Source of the DNA: UBA3937 sp050951585
GTDB taxonomy: Bacteria > Bacillota > Peptococcia > DRI-13 > DTU073
Direction of reading: 5' to 3'
NCBI GenBank assembly: GCA_050951585.1
Contig: JBMNJI010000006.1
Location: 124,001-188,000, forward strand
Length of the DNA stretch: 64,000 nt
Shown here: positions 41,222 to 50,831 of the stretch, piece by piece
Numbering within the stretch: position 1 is the first letter of the stretch
Layout: the number at the start of each line of letters is the position of its first letter
Program-made: the position numbers and the translations under genes
Notes under the pieces: model-generated
Databases searched by the model: none
What the model was told of the DNA's origin: nothing
The model's input: only the letters and a program-made list of their open reading frames with translations

Positions 41222-42124
41222 ATGAATCTACATGAGTATTTACAAGAGAAAGCCGCAATTGTGAACAAAGAACTGGAACAGTTAATGCCGGCCAAAGATC
41301 GCTATCCGGCAACTATTCATCAAGCTATGCGGTATAGTATTTTTGCGGGCGGGAAGAGGTTACGCCCAATTCTTTGTTTAGCCGCGGCGGAAGCGGTGAG
41401 CAAGGAAGCAGCGCAATTCCCCTTGTTGCCGGCAGCTTGTGCCTTAGAAATGCTGCACACATATTCCTTAATTCATGATGATCTTCCAGCCATGGATAAT
41501 GACGATTATCGCCGGGGAAAACTAACTAACCATAAGGTGTTCGGCGAAGGAATTGCCGTGTTGGCAGGAGATGCCTTGCTTACATACGGTTTTGAGGTTT
41601 TACTGCGTTTTGCCCGCCAGTTTCCGGATAAGGAGCGGGCTTTACAAGTTGTGGAGGAAATTGCAATTGCCATCGGCACAGAAGGGATGATAGGCGGACA
41701 AGTAGTTGATATAGAGTCAGAAGGAAAGAAAGAATTCGCCCTATCGGAAGCAAACCTTGCTTATATTCATACACATAAAACAGGAGCTCTTTTTCGGACG
41801 GCCATTCGAGCAGGCGCGATTCTCGCCGGAGCTCGGGAAGAGGAATTAGCCGCTTTAACCCTTTATGCGGAGAAATTCGGGCTGGCGTTTCAGATAACCG
41901 ATGATTTATTGGATATTACAGGGGAACAGACGGTTTTGGGAAAACCGATCGGCAGTGATGCCAAAAATGCTAAGTTAACTTATCCGGCACTTTATGGCTT
42001 TGAGCAAGCCAAGATTCTGGCCAAGGCGACGATTGAAGAAGCCGTGCAGGCCCTGGCAGAACTTCCGGGAAGGACAGAGCCTTTACAGCTGTTGGTGCGC
42101 TATCTTGAGAAGCGCGTTTCTTAG
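41222..42124 (+). CDS. ispA: Farnesyl diphosphate synthase
   Basis: 300 aa trans-prenyl synthase. The first Asp-rich motif is LIHDDLPAMDNDDYRRGK (DDxxxxD with the two-residue insertion of bacterial FPP/GGPP synthases) and the second is FQITDDLLDITG. GGKRLRPIL is the substrate-binding motif. It makes the C15 precursor of undecaprenyl phosphate, menaquinone side chains and so on. dxs, which feeds the pathway, follows 35 bases later. Confidence 0.94.
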   Translation: MNLHEYLQEKAAIVNKELEQLMPAKDRYPATIHQAMRYSIFAGGKRLRPILCLAAAEAVSKEAAQFPLLPAACALEMLHTYSLIHDDLPAMDNDDYRRGKLTNHKVFGEGIAVLAGDALLTYGFEVLLRFARQFPDKERALQVVEEIAIAIGTEGMIGGQVVDIESEGKKEFALSEANLAYIHTHKTGALFRTAIRAGAILAGAREEELAALTLYAEKFGLAFQITDDLLDITGEQTVLGKPIGSDAKNAKLTYPALYGFEQAKILAKATIEEAVQALAELPGRTEPLQLLVRYLEKRVS

Positions 42125-42159
42125 GTTTATTAAGGGTAGGGTAAGGTAAGGTGTTATTT

Positions 42160-44088
42160 GTGGAATTATTACAACAGATAAATATGCCGCAAGATTTGCA
42201 AAAACTGAAGGTTACGGAGCTGCAGAAGCTGGCGGGGGAAATCCGTACATTTCTGTTACAAACCATCTCGCAGACCGGTGGACATCTCGCGCCGAATTTA
42301 GGCGTTGTGGAGTTAACCTTAGCCTTGCATTGTGTTTTTGATACTGCTAAAGACCGCTTGGTTTGGGATGTCGGACATCAGTCTTATGTCCATAAGATCC
42401 TGACCGGGAGAAAAGAGCTTTTCTCCGGTTTGAGGCAGTACGGGGGCTTATCCGGGTTCCCGAAAAGAGAGGAAAGCATTCATGATGCTTTTAATACCGG
42501 TCACAGCAGTACTTCTATTTCGGCGGCCTTAGGTTTTGCGCTGGCGCGCGACCGTTTAGGCGAGGATTATCATACGATCGCCGTTATCGGTGACGGGTCC
42601 ATGACCGGGGGAGAAGCTTACGAGGCTTTAAATCAGGCCGGTCAATTTAAAACAGATATATTAGTTGTCTTAAATGATAATGAAATGTCCATTGCCGAAA
42701 ATGTGGGGGCCATGTCCTCTTATTTAAGCCGGTTGCGGTCAGACCCATTATACACGCGCCGCAAGAAGGATATTGAATCATTATTGCAAAAAGTGCCGGC
42801 CATTGGGCCTTCTGTGGCGAAGACAGCGGAAAGAATTAAAGACAGTTTAAAATATCTGCTGGTTCCGGGGATGCTTTTTGAAGAACTGGGTTTAACTTAT
42901 CTTGGCCCCATTGACGGGCATGATTTACCCAATCTTTTAGTCATGCTTAAAAAAGCTAAAACTTTAAAAGGACCGGTGTTACTGCATGTTCTTACGCAAA
43001 AAGGCCGTGGGTATGAGCCGGCGGTCAAAAACCCCGCTGTTTTTCACGGCGTGGGCAGTTTTGATTTGCAGACCGGGGAGCTTCTGAAAAAAAACTCCGG
43101 CGTTTTGGATTATACGGCTGTTTTTGGCGAGACGATTGTGGACCTGGCGACCAAAGATCGGCGTATTATGGCCATCACTGCCGCGATGCCGGATGGAACA
43201 GGCTTAAGTAAATTTGCCAAAGCATTCCCGGATCGCTTTTTTGATGTGGGGATTGGCGAACAGAATGCCGTAACGATGGCGGCGGCAATGGCTGTAAAAG
43301 GATTAAGACCGGTAGTGGCCATCTATTCCTCTTTCTTACAGAGGGCTTATGACCAAATTTCCCATGATGTTTGTCTGCAAAAGCTCCCGGTGGTTTTTTG
43401 CCTTGATCGGGCCGGTTTGGTAGGTGAAGACGGGCCAACACATCATGGTGCCTTTGATTTTGCTTATTTGCGCCATCTTCCGGGGATGGCCATTTTGGCC
43501 CCGAAAGATGAAGAGGAATTGCGGCAGATGCTCTACACGGCGCTGCAATATGAAGCCGGACCAGTGGCGATCCGTTATCCGCGCGGTAGAGGGGTTGGGG
43601 TGCCCTTATCTAATCAGTATCAACCGATTCCTTGGGGAAAAGGGGAGATTGTCGCGGAGGAGAAAGGAGCGGAGGTCTTACTTCTTGCCGCAGGCTCGAT
43701 GGTTTATCCGGCCATCCGGACGCGGGAATTACTGGGCCAGCATGGCATTAAAAGCACGGTAATTAATGCACGTTTCATCAAGCCTTTGGATGAAGAACTG
43801 CTTTTAGCGGAAGTAGCTAAACATAAATATCTTGTGACGATAGAAGAAAACGTACAGGCAGGGGGCTTTGGCAGTGGCGTCTTGGAGCTGCTTTGTCAAA
43901 ACGGGCAATTGAAGAAGGATATTCTCATGCTTGCTTTACCTGATGAATATATCAGGCATGGTAAACCCGAGCTTTTGCGTGAACTGGTGGGGCTTACCCC
44001 GGAAACAATGACGCAAAAAATAATGGAGCAATTTAGTTTGCCGGCCAAAAGAAAAAGCATACCCCTGGTGAAATTTTTTGGGAAGTAA
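42160..44088 (+). CDS. dxs: 1-deoxy-D-xylulose-5-phosphate synthase
   Basis: About 642 aa. GTG 42160 fits the family N-terminus (ELLQQINMPQDLQKL) and lies about nine bases after AAGG. The ThDP site is GDGSMTGGEAYEALN with NDNEMSIAENVG. The transketolase pyrimidine domain has GIGEQNAVTMAAAMA, and GEDGPTHHGAFD is a hallmark. It condenses pyruvate and glyceraldehyde 3-phosphate in the MEP pathway. The C-terminal domain is complete. Confidence 0.96.
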   Translation: MELLQQINMPQDLQKLKVTELQKLAGEIRTFLLQTISQTGGHLAPNLGVVELTLALHCVFDTAKDRLVWDVGHQSYVHKILTGRKELFSGLRQYGGLSGFPKREESIHDAFNTGHSSTSISAALGFALARDRLGEDYHTIAVIGDGSMTGGEAYEALNQAGQFKTDILVVLNDNEMSIAENVGAMSSYLSRLRSDPLYTRRKKDIESLLQKVPAIGPSVAKTAERIKDSLKYLLVPGMLFEELGLTYLGPIDGHDLPNLLVMLKKAKTLKGPVLLHVLTQKGRGYEPAVKNPAVFHGVGSFDLQTGELLKKNSGVLDYTAVFGETIVDLATKDRRIMAITAAMPDGTGLSKFAKAFPDRFFDVGIGEQNAVTMAAAMAVKGLRPVVAIYSSFLQRAYDQISHDVCLQKLPVVFCLDRAGLVGEDGPTHHGAFDFAYLRHLPGMAILAPKDEEELRQMLYTALQYEAGPVAIRYPRGRGVGVPLSNQYQPIPWGKGEIVAEEKGAEVLLLAAGSMVYPAIRTRELLGQHGIKSTVINARFIKPLDEELLLAEVAKHKYLVTIEENVQAGGFGSGVLELLCQNGQLKKDILMLALPDEYIRHGKPELLRELVGLTPETMTQKIMEQFSLPAKRKSIPLVKFFGK

Positions 44089-44149
44089 TGACGTATAATT
44101 AATGAACTTGTGAAGATAATTGACCTGCGTTAAGGATGGGATGGACCAG

Positions 44150-45046
44150 ATGAAGAAAGAGCGTCTTGATCAGCTTTTGGTGCAAAAAGGAATGGTTGCC
44201 AGCCGTGAAAAAGGGCGGGCCTTAATTATGGCTGGAGAGGTATTTGTCAACGGCTGTAAGGCCGAAAAAGCGGGTACCTTAGTCGAATGTGATGACCGCA
44301 TCGAAATACGCGGCAATCTTCTGCCTTATGTAAGCAGGGGTGGGCTCAAACTGGCTAAAGCGATTGAGACATTTCACATAGATTTAACCGGTAAAATTAT
44401 GATGGATGTGGGGGCCTCCACAGGTGGTTTTACCGATTGTGCTTTGCAGCATGGCGCTCGGCAGGTCTTTGCCGTAGATGTAGGTTATGGTCAATTAGCC
44501 TGGTCTTTGCGTCAGGATAAGCGGGTGGTAGTTTTCGAAAGAACGAATGCCCGTTATTTGACGAAGGAACAAATCAATGTGTTAGTTGATTTGATCACTA
44601 TTGATGTCTCCTTTATCTCTTTGCGGAAAATATTAGTTCCGTTAGTTAGTTTTCTGAAGGAAGGAGGCTCAATTGTAGCGTTGATTAAACCGCAATTTGA
44701 GGCCGGGAAAGAACTGGTTGGCAAAAAAGGTGTGGTGAAAGATCCTTTAGTTCATCAGCGGGTCATTGAAGATATTATCGTTTTTAGTAAGGAAATCCCT
44801 TTATTGGTGCAAGGATTGACTTTTTCGCCGATCCGGGGACCGGAGGGAAATATCGAGTTTTTAATCTGGTGGCAGAAAAACCATGCCGGAGTTAATGATG
44901 AATCACCGATTGATCGGCAGACCGGGCCGGACGAACAGCAGGATGTAACGGTAATGACCTTTAGTCCGTCTGTACCGGAAGTCGTGAGAAAAGCCCATCT
45001 TGCTTTTGCGAACCCGGATCAGGATGGAGGAGGTAGGTTAGATTGA
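44150..45046 (+). CDS. TlyA family rRNA 2'-O-methyltransferase / hemolysin-like
   Basis: About 298 aa from ATG 44150, with AAGGATGG about ten bases upstream. An N-terminal S4 RNA-binding domain (RLDQLLVQKGMVASREKGRA) precedes an FtsJ-like SAM domain (IMMDVGASTGGFTDCALQHG). KPQFEAGKELVGKKGVV is also family-typical. In mycobacteria TlyA methylates 16S and 23S rRNA. The last 45 residues are an unusual polar extension that is not part of the fold. It overlaps nadK by four bases. Confidence 0.93.
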   Translation: MKKERLDQLLVQKGMVASREKGRALIMAGEVFVNGCKAEKAGTLVECDDRIEIRGNLLPYVSRGGLKLAKAIETFHIDLTGKIMMDVGASTGGFTDCALQHGARQVFAVDVGYGQLAWSLRQDKRVVVFERTNARYLTKEQINVLVDLITIDVSFISLRKILVPLVSFLKEGGSIVALIKPQFEAGKELVGKKGVVKDPLVHQRVIEDIIVFSKEIPLLVQGLTFSPIRGPEGNIEFLIWWQKNHAGVNDESPIDRQTGPDEQQDVTVMTFSPSVPEVVRKAHLAFANPDQDGGGRLD

Positions 45047-45906
45047 TTGAAGCAGTTGGTTTAATCCTCAATTACCGAAAAATGCAACCTATAGCGATGG
45101 GAAAGGAATTAGTGGAAAAGTTTCGCGCCAAAGGAATTGCCGTATTCGCTCCCGAGAAAGATGCCTTAGCCATAGGAATCGAAGCGCCCTTTTTGGATGA
45201 GAAGGATTGTCAGAATATCCAGTGTGCGCTTACTTTAGGGGGTGACGGGACAATCTTACGAGCCGCCCGCTTTTTTGCCCCGCTGAATATTCCGATTTTA
45301 GGGATAAACATGGGAACGATGGGTTTCTTAACAGAAGTTGAATTAAGTGAGATTGACCATGCTATAGAGAAACTCCTCAACGGTACTTATTCGATTGAGA
45401 GGCGGATGATGCTGGAGGCGCAAGTGAAACGGGCGGGGAGAATCGTTCAAACTTTTACAGGGTTAAATGATATTGTTATTAATAAAGGACCGTTAGCACG
45501 GTTGATAACCTTAGAGATTTTTGTGGGCGAGGAATTTGTGACTACCTATAAAGCCGATGGAGTCATTATTTCTTCCCCAACGGGTTCAACTGCCTATTCC
45601 TTATCAGCGGGGGGGCCAATAGTCTATCCGGATTTGGATGTGGCGATCCTGACGCCAATTTGTCCCCATACATTAGGGGCGCGGCCGCTTGTTTTGCCCT
45701 CCTCCAAAACGGTCAAAGTAAGCATTATCAATCAGGCGGAATCAATGCTCACCATTGATGGACAGAATGGGTTTCCCTTGAATAAAGAAGATGAAATTAT
45801 CATAGCGAAGGCTGCCTATCATGTGAAAATGGTCCGGATAAAAGAAAAAAGGTTTTTTGCTGTTTTGCGCGAAAAAATAAAAACAGCAGGACATTCGGTC
45901 TATTAA
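45043..45906 (+). CDS. nadK: NAD kinase
   Basis: 287 aa; TTG start at 45043 within the tlyA stop, after GGAGGAGGTAG. Motifs: LGGDGTILRAAR (GGDG near residue 67), GFLTE and TGSTAYSLSAGGPI. It phosphorylates NAD to NADP. The order tlyA-nadK-argR-recN is the conserved Firmicutes operon. Confidence 0.95.
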   Translation: MIEAVGLILNYRKMQPIAMGKELVEKFRAKGIAVFAPEKDALAIGIEAPFLDEKDCQNIQCALTLGGDGTILRAARFFAPLNIPILGINMGTMGFLTEVELSEIDHAIEKLLNGTYSIERRMMLEAQVKRAGRIVQTFTGLNDIVINKGPLARLITLEIFVGEEFVTTYKADGVIISSPTGSTAYSLSAGGPIVYPDLDVAILTPICPHTLGARPLVLPSSKTVKVSIINQAESMLTIDGQNGFPLNKEDEIIIAKAAYHVKMVRIKEKRFFAVLREKIKTAGHSVY

Positions 45907-45941
45907 TATAGTTTTTGCTCATGTGGAAGGGAGGATATGCT

Positions 45942-46394
45942 GTGAAAACAGCAAGACAAAGAAAAATAAAGGAAATTATCAAAAGTCAGAATATCTCGAC
46001 GCAGGAAGAATTGGCGGATGCCTTAAGAAATGCCGGCTTTAGTGTTACACAAGCTACTGTTTCTCGGGATATTAAAGAGCTCCAGTTGCTCAAAGTAGCC
46101 CAAAAGGATAATACCTATGTCTACGGTCTGCCTATTGAGCCGGGCATCGTGCATAATCAGGAAAGAATTCGCCTGATGATGCAGGAATTGGTGACAGAGA
46201 TTGATTATAGTGAAAACCTGATTGTGGTGAAGACACATCCGGGTAATGCTCATGGCATCGCTTCGCTGATCGATAGCTTGAAGTGGCAAGGTATTGTGGG
46301 GACCTTAGCGGGTGATGATACGATCCTGCTGGTCATCAAACCGAAAGCGAAAGTTAAGGTTATGCTAAACATGCTTAAAAGTCTGATGGAGTAG
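45942..46394 (+). CDS. argR: Arginine repressor ArgR/AhrC
   Basis: About 150 aa from GTG 45942, seven bases after GGGAGG; the upstream start at 45915 would add a nonconserved leader. An N-terminal winged helix (GFSVTQATVSRDIKELQLLK) precedes the arginine-binding trimerisation domain (PGNAHGIASLIDSLKWQGIV, LAGDDTILLV). It regulates arginine genes with arginine as co-repressor. I saw no clear ARG box in this window. Confidence 0.94.
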   Translation: MKTARQRKIKEIIKSQNISTQEELADALRNAGFSVTQATVSRDIKELQLLKVAQKDNTYVYGLPIEPGIVHNQERIRLMMQELVTEIDYSENLIVVKTHPGNAHGIASLIDSLKWQGIVGTLAGDDTILLVIKPKAKVKVMLNMLKSLME

Positions 46395-46402
46395 GTGCCG
46401 GA

Positions 46403-48088
46403 ATGATTGAATATCTCTCGATAAAAAATTTTGCCCTCGTCGAAGAATTGAATATCCATTTTTCATCCGGTTTTAATATTCTCACCGGGGAAACCGGGGC
46501 CGGGAAATCGACCATTATTGGTGCTTTATCATTACTATTAGGAGGCCGGGCTCAAACGGAGTATATTCGCTCGGGGACGGAAAAAGCCATTGTGGAAGGC
46601 GTGTTTTCCCTGCCTCAAGACCATCCGGTCAGGACGATTCTCAATGAACTGGAACTGGAGGCCGAAGATAATGCCTTGATTTTGAGTCGGGAACTGACTT
46701 TTAATGGCCGTAATATCTGCAGGATCAATGGACGTATTCTCACGTTGGGGCAATACCGGGTAATTGGTTTAGCGCTTGTTGATATTCATGGGCAGCATGA
46801 TCATCAGGCTCTCTTACATGAGGATAAGCACCGTCAGCTGTTAGACCTGTTTGGCCGAGCGGAACATTTGCAGTTGTTGGAAGAAGTAAAAATGCTCTAT
46901 GAGCGATGTCAGAAGACAAAAAAGGAGTTGGAAGCGCTAAGAGCATCAGAACAGGAACGGCTACAGAAAATTGACTTTTTGACCTATCAAATCGAGGAGA
47001 TTAAGCAGGCGCATCTTCGGAAAGGGGAACTTGAGGAATTAACCAGGGAGGTAAATGTGCTTGCTAATGCCGGCAAGATCAGCGAAAACCTGGGGCAGGC
47101 GCATGAACGACTGTTCGGGGGAGAACGAGGGCGCTCTGCCTATGACCTGACCGGTAAAGCATTGGCTGATTTGCAGGAAATTAAGCACTTAGATTCTTCT
47201 TTAGAAAAATTAGCAGAGCAATTGGAGCCGGCGCTCTATTTATTAGAAGACACCGCATTTCAAATTAGAAATTACTTGGAAGGGCTCGAATATTCGCCGC
47301 AGAAACTTGAAGAAAACGAAAAGCGTTTGCACTTACTGCAGGACTTGTGTAAAAAATATGGCGGGGATTTGGAAGCTGTTTTGGCTTATGGTGATACTAT
47401 GGCGCATGAGTTGGAGAAGTGGCTTGGCAGCGAGGAACGGGAAGAAGAGTTGGCTTTAAGATATCAGCAAGATACAGCCGCATATCAGCTGAAGGCGGAG
47501 TTATTATCGCAAAGCAGACAAGCCCTGGGGCAAAAGATAGAAGCCGAGGTTACGCAGCAATTAGTTGATCTAGCCATGCCGAACATCCGTTTCGCTGTGA
47601 ATTTCTCTCCTCTTGAGCCTGCTTCCTACGGACTTGAACAAGTGGAGTTTTTCATCAGTCCCAATCCCGGCGAGCCGTTATTGCCTGTTGTAAAAATTGC
47701 TTCCGGTGGTGAGCTGTCTCGGATTATGTTGGCTCTGAAAACGATTCTTGCCAAAAGTGACGGGATCGGGACATTAGTTTTCGATGAGATTGATGCGGGG
47801 ATCGGCGGAAATGCCGCTCAAAAAGTAGCGGAAAAGCTGGCGGAAATAAGCTTAAGTCAGCAGGTGATTTGCGTGACCCACTCGCCGATAATTGCGGCAG
47901 TCGCCGATACGCATCTTGTGCTGTTAAAAGAAGTTACGAACGGGCGTACGTATATTCGGGTTCATGAATTGAGGGAAAAAGAAAGAATTGAGGAACTGGC
48001 CCGCATGCTTGGTGGTGAAAATCCGACCGCCGATTTAAAAAATTATGCGCAAAAAATTTTACAGGAAAAAAAACGGAAAGGAAAATAA
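46403..48088 (+). CDS. recN: DNA repair protein RecN
   Basis: 561 aa SMC-like ATPase. Walker A is GETGAGKSTIIGAL (near residues 30-43), the ABC signature region is KIASGGELSRIMLALKTI, and Walker B is LVFDEIDAGIGGNAAQ. A central coiled coil spans about residues 150-370. It acts early in double-strand break repair. It is the last gene of the nusB-recN run, followed by a terminator. Confidence 0.95.
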   Translation: MIEYLSIKNFALVEELNIHFSSGFNILTGETGAGKSTIIGALSLLLGGRAQTEYIRSGTEKAIVEGVFSLPQDHPVRTILNELELEAEDNALILSRELTFNGRNICRINGRILTLGQYRVIGLALVDIHGQHDHQALLHEDKHRQLLDLFGRAEHLQLLEEVKMLYERCQKTKKELEALRASEQERLQKIDFLTYQIEEIKQAHLRKGELEELTREVNVLANAGKISENLGQAHERLFGGERGRSAYDLTGKALADLQEIKHLDSSLEKLAEQLEPALYLLEDTAFQIRNYLEGLEYSPQKLEENEKRLHLLQDLCKKYGGDLEAVLAYGDTMAHELEKWLGSEEREEELALRYQQDTAAYQLKAELLSQSRQALGQKIEAEVTQQLVDLAMPNIRFAVNFSPLEPASYGLEQVEFFISPNPGEPLLPVVKIASGGELSRIMLALKTILAKSDGIGTLVFDEIDAGIGGNAAQKVAEKLAEISLSQQVICVTHSPIIAAVADTHLVLLKEVTNGRTYIRVHELREKERIEELARMLGGENPTADLKNYAQKILQEKKRKGK

Positions 48089-48102
48089 ATCAGATCAGAA
48101 AT

Positions 48103-48130
48103 AGCCTGGCAGAAGCCAGGATTTTTTTTT
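48103..48130 (+). terminator. Intrinsic terminator after recN
   Basis: CCTGGC (48105-48110) pairs with GCCAGG (48115-48120), loop AGAA, followed by a nine-base T-run. Confidence 0.85.
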
Positions 48131-48313
48131 GCCTTTTTAAAAGAGGGTAAACTTGTCGTTATAGGTACTATTTATCTTAATCATCACAACATAAAAAAGC
48201 TTGTTTTCGGTTAATTTATTTAATGAAGAGTCAAATACTAATATTTCAATTTGAAGAGCAAAATTCATTAAACATTGAGGAGGGATTGACCGGAGTATAG
48301 GAGGACAAAAGAA

Positions 48314-49702
48314 TTGAGGGTATTAAACAAAAAGCAAATTGCGTTACTGTTATTAGTATTTTTTCTAATCTCAGTTTTTATGACCCCTCAGTTACAAAGT
48401 TATTATTATCTGCAGGAAAGGCAGCGGTTTACGGTTGGCGAGCCTCTGGATTTATGGCACAATCTGCCGCCGATTATGCAAAAGGTCATTAATGTTTATG
48501 TACGTGAAGGGAATAAATTACTCTGCCTCGAAGGACAAGAAAGAATTAACCCTAATTATTCCCTGGGAGTCAATGCCCCGGTAGGGGTAAAACCGGGCAA
48601 TGTCAGTCTCGAATTAAGACTTTTTGGCTTAATTCCGCTGAAGAGAATTAATGTTGATGTTGTGCCGGATATCCGCTTAATACCTGGTGGTCATTCCATT
48701 GGTGTCTTATTAAGAACGGAAGGTGTTTTGGTTATTGGGTATTCTCCGGTGCTTAAGCAGAATAATGAGGTGAGTTTTCCCGCACGGGAGGCCGATATAC
48801 GGGTGGGAGACGTTTTAATCAGTATCAATGGGATTAAAGTTGTTTCTGACGATCAAGTGGGCAAAATAATTGCCGAAAACCCAAACCCACAGGAAGGAAT
48901 TAAGCTAAGGATTATCCGGGATGGAAAGCAGCTCCAGCGCGTTGTGTATCCGCAGTTTTGTGAAGATACCAAGACTTATCGCATTGGGTTGTTTATCAGA
49001 GATAATGCAGGGGGAGTGGGAACCTTAACCTTTGCTGATCCTGTCTCCAAAAAATTTGGCGCTTTGGGCCATGTCATTACCGATAGTGAAACAAATCAGA
49101 AACTGCAGATCCAAGAAGGCAAAATCCTTGCGGTGTCGGTCGAGAATATCCAAAAAGGAAAACCGGGTACGCCAGGTGAAAAAATGGGTATATTCCTCGA
49201 AAACTCTGAGTTTGGCGACATTGAAAAAAATGACATGTGTGGCATTTATGGAACATTAAACAGGGAACTATCGAACGAGCATTATGCCAATCCGTTGCCG
49301 GTCGCTTTTTCTAATCAGCTCTCTCTCGGGAAAGCGCAGATCTTAACGGTGGTCGATGGGCAGCAGATCAAAAAATATGATATTGAAATCGAAAAAATCC
49401 TGCTAGGGCGACGAGACGGAAAAAACATGATTATCCGTATCACGGATCAGGAATTGTTGCAAGCTACGGGAGGGATTGTGCAAGGGATGAGTGGCAGTCC
49501 GATTATTCAAAACGGAAAGCTTGCCGGGGCGGTAACACATGTTTTTGTAAATGATCCGACAAGAGGTTATGGTGTTTTTATAGAAAATATGCTTTTTGAA
49601 GCAGAATTAATCAATGAAAACAAACAAATCCTGGGATTAAGGTCTCAGGATTTGCCTTTACATATTGTCATGCTAAGAAAAGATATTATAAAAAATTACT
49701 GA
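48314..49702 (+). CDS. spoIVB: SpoIVB serine peptidase (S55)
   Basis: 462 aa; TTG start eight bases after AGGAGG (48300-48305). One N-terminal helix (IALLLLVFFLISVF) targets it across the forespore membrane. A PDZ domain covers about residues 120-215 (DIRVGDVLISINGIKVVSD), and the S55 peptidase domain follows, with the catalytic Ser in VQGMSGSPIIQNG near residue 393 and the His region GALGHVITDSE. In B. subtilis it cleaves SpoIVFA to trigger pro-sigma-K processing, which fits the presence of an intact pro-sigK at 22,351. The 225-base gap before it holds the recN terminator and AT-rich DNA without a clear sigma-G box. Confidence 0.95.
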   Translation: MRVLNKKQIALLLLVFFLISVFMTPQLQSYYYLQERQRFTVGEPLDLWHNLPPIMQKVINVYVREGNKLLCLEGQERINPNYSLGVNAPVGVKPGNVSLELRLFGLIPLKRINVDVVPDIRLIPGGHSIGVLLRTEGVLVIGYSPVLKQNNEVSFPAREADIRVGDVLISINGIKVVSDDQVGKIIAENPNPQEGIKLRIIRDGKQLQRVVYPQFCEDTKTYRIGLFIRDNAGGVGTLTFADPVSKKFGALGHVITDSETNQKLQIQEGKILAVSVENIQKGKPGTPGEKMGIFLENSEFGDIEKNDMCGIYGTLNRELSNEHYANPLPVAFSNQLSLGKAQILTVVDGQQIKKYDIEIEKILLGRRDGKNMIIRITDQELLQATGGIVQGMSGSPIIQNGKLAGAVTHVFVNDPTRGYGVFIENMLFEAELINENKQILGLRSQDLPLHIVMLRKDIIKNY

Positions 49703-49715
49703 ATCGTCGGTTAAT

Positions 49716-49723
49716 TTGCCGAA
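49716..49723 (+). promoter_or_regulatory. Imperfect 0A box (TTGCCGAA)
   Basis: One mismatch to the TTGTCGAA consensus for Spo0A binding, located about 95 bases upstream of the perfect box before spo0A. Confidence 0.4.
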
Positions 49724-49792
49724 ATATAAGCAAAGATATCACAATAGAAAGGAAAATGCTTGATATTTTCTAAAAAAAATTTAATATTACTG

Positions 49793-49821
49793 GCAGGAAA
49801 TAAAAGTCAATTGTCGAAATG
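49793..49821 (+). promoter_or_regulatory. Sigma-H-like promoter overlapping a perfect 0A box
   Basis: GCAGGAAAT (49793-49801) matches the sigma-H -35 pattern RNAGGAWWW. After 11 bases, GTCGAAATG (49813-49821) approximates the -10 pattern RNNGAATWW. A perfect TTGTCGAA 0A box occupies 49811-49818. This matches the known logic of spo0A autoregulation in B. subtilis, where a sigma-H promoter is controlled by Spo0A-P. Confidence 0.65.
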
Positions 49822-49865
49822 TAATTTATGGAAGTTAAGAGAAAAAATATAAAGGGAGGTTTGGT

Positions 49866-50669
49866 ATGTTAAAGGAAATTAGGGTAGCAATAGCCGACGA
49901 CAACAAGGACTTTGTAGATATTTTGCATGATTATTTCGAGAGACAGGATGATTTTACAATTGTCGGCACAGCAAGTAACGGTTTGGAGGCAGTTGACCTC
50001 ATCACCAGCGAATCACCGGACATTTTAATTCTTGACATTATTATGCCGCATTTAGATGGGATTGGTGTGCTGGAAAGAATGAATAAAGCGGATTATTTGC
50101 AAAGGCCTAAAACTATTCTCTTAACTGCTTTTGGGCAGGAAACAATGATTCAGAGAGCCATTGAATTAGGAGCTGATTATTTTATCTTAAAGCCCTTCGA
50201 CCTGGATACACTGGGTAACCGGATGCGTCAATTAATGGATACAAATGTTCCGGTCGTAAAGCCCAGTTCTTCCTCACCTGCTATTATTGGTTATCAACAA
50301 CCCTTAATCCGTTCCAGAAATCTTGACCTGGAGGTAACCAATATTATTCATCAAATGGGTGTACCGGCCCATATCAAAGGTTATCAGTATCTTCGGGACG
50401 CGATTCTTCTAGTAATTAACGAAATCAATTTTTTGGGTGCTGTCACGAAGGAATTATATCCGCATATCGCCGAAAAATATCAAACTACTCCAAGCCGCGT
50501 CGAAAGAGCGATTCGGCATGCCATTGAATTGGCCTGGGACCGCGGTAATGTGGATATGATGAATAAATTCTTTGGCTACACCATTAACATAGAACGTGGG
50601 AAGCCAACCAATTCGGAATTTATTGCGATGGTGGCCGATAAGCTACGGATCGGCACTAATGCCTGTTAA
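49866..50669 (+). CDS. spo0A: Sporulation master regulator Spo0A
   Basis: 267 aa. The receiver domain has the acidic pair in VAIADDNKDFVD, the phosphoacceptor Asp near residue 57 in ILILDIIMPHLDG, Thr in LLTAFGQE and Lys in FILKPFDLD. The DNA-binding domain contains HQMGVPAHIKGYQYLRDAI and the recognition helix TPSRVERAIRHAIE. Phosphorylated Spo0A controls entry to sporulation. GGGAGG precedes the ATG. Synteny with spoIVB is universal in the group. Confidence 0.98.
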   Translation: MLKEIRVAIADDNKDFVDILHDYFERQDDFTIVGTASNGLEAVDLITSESPDILILDIIMPHLDGIGVLERMNKADYLQRPKTILLTAFGQETMIQRAIELGADYFILKPFDLDTLGNRMRQLMDTNVPVVKPSSSSPAIIGYQQPLIRSRNLDLEVTNIIHQMGVPAHIKGYQYLRDAILLVINEINFLGAVTKELYPHIAEKYQTTPSRVERAIRHAIELAWDRGNVDMMNKFFGYTINIERGKPTNSEFIAMVADKLRIGTNAC

Positions 50670-50750
50670 CTTAAAATTTGTTCATTAATTAATAGCTCTA
50701 AGTCAATTGTTGGGGTAAGACCTAAAAAAGAATAGATTTTAGAGCACTAG

Positions 50751-50785
50751 TGCTACTGTTGGAGAGATCCGACGGTAGCATTTTT
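50751..50785 (+). terminator. Intrinsic terminator after spo0A
   Basis: TGCTACTGTTGGA pairs with TCCGACGGTAGCA (two G-U or mismatch positions), followed by TTTTT. Confidence 0.8.
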
Positions 50786-50831
50786 GCACACCCGGAAATG
50801 AATCAACCCTAATTAGCTGGTGAATAGTAGT

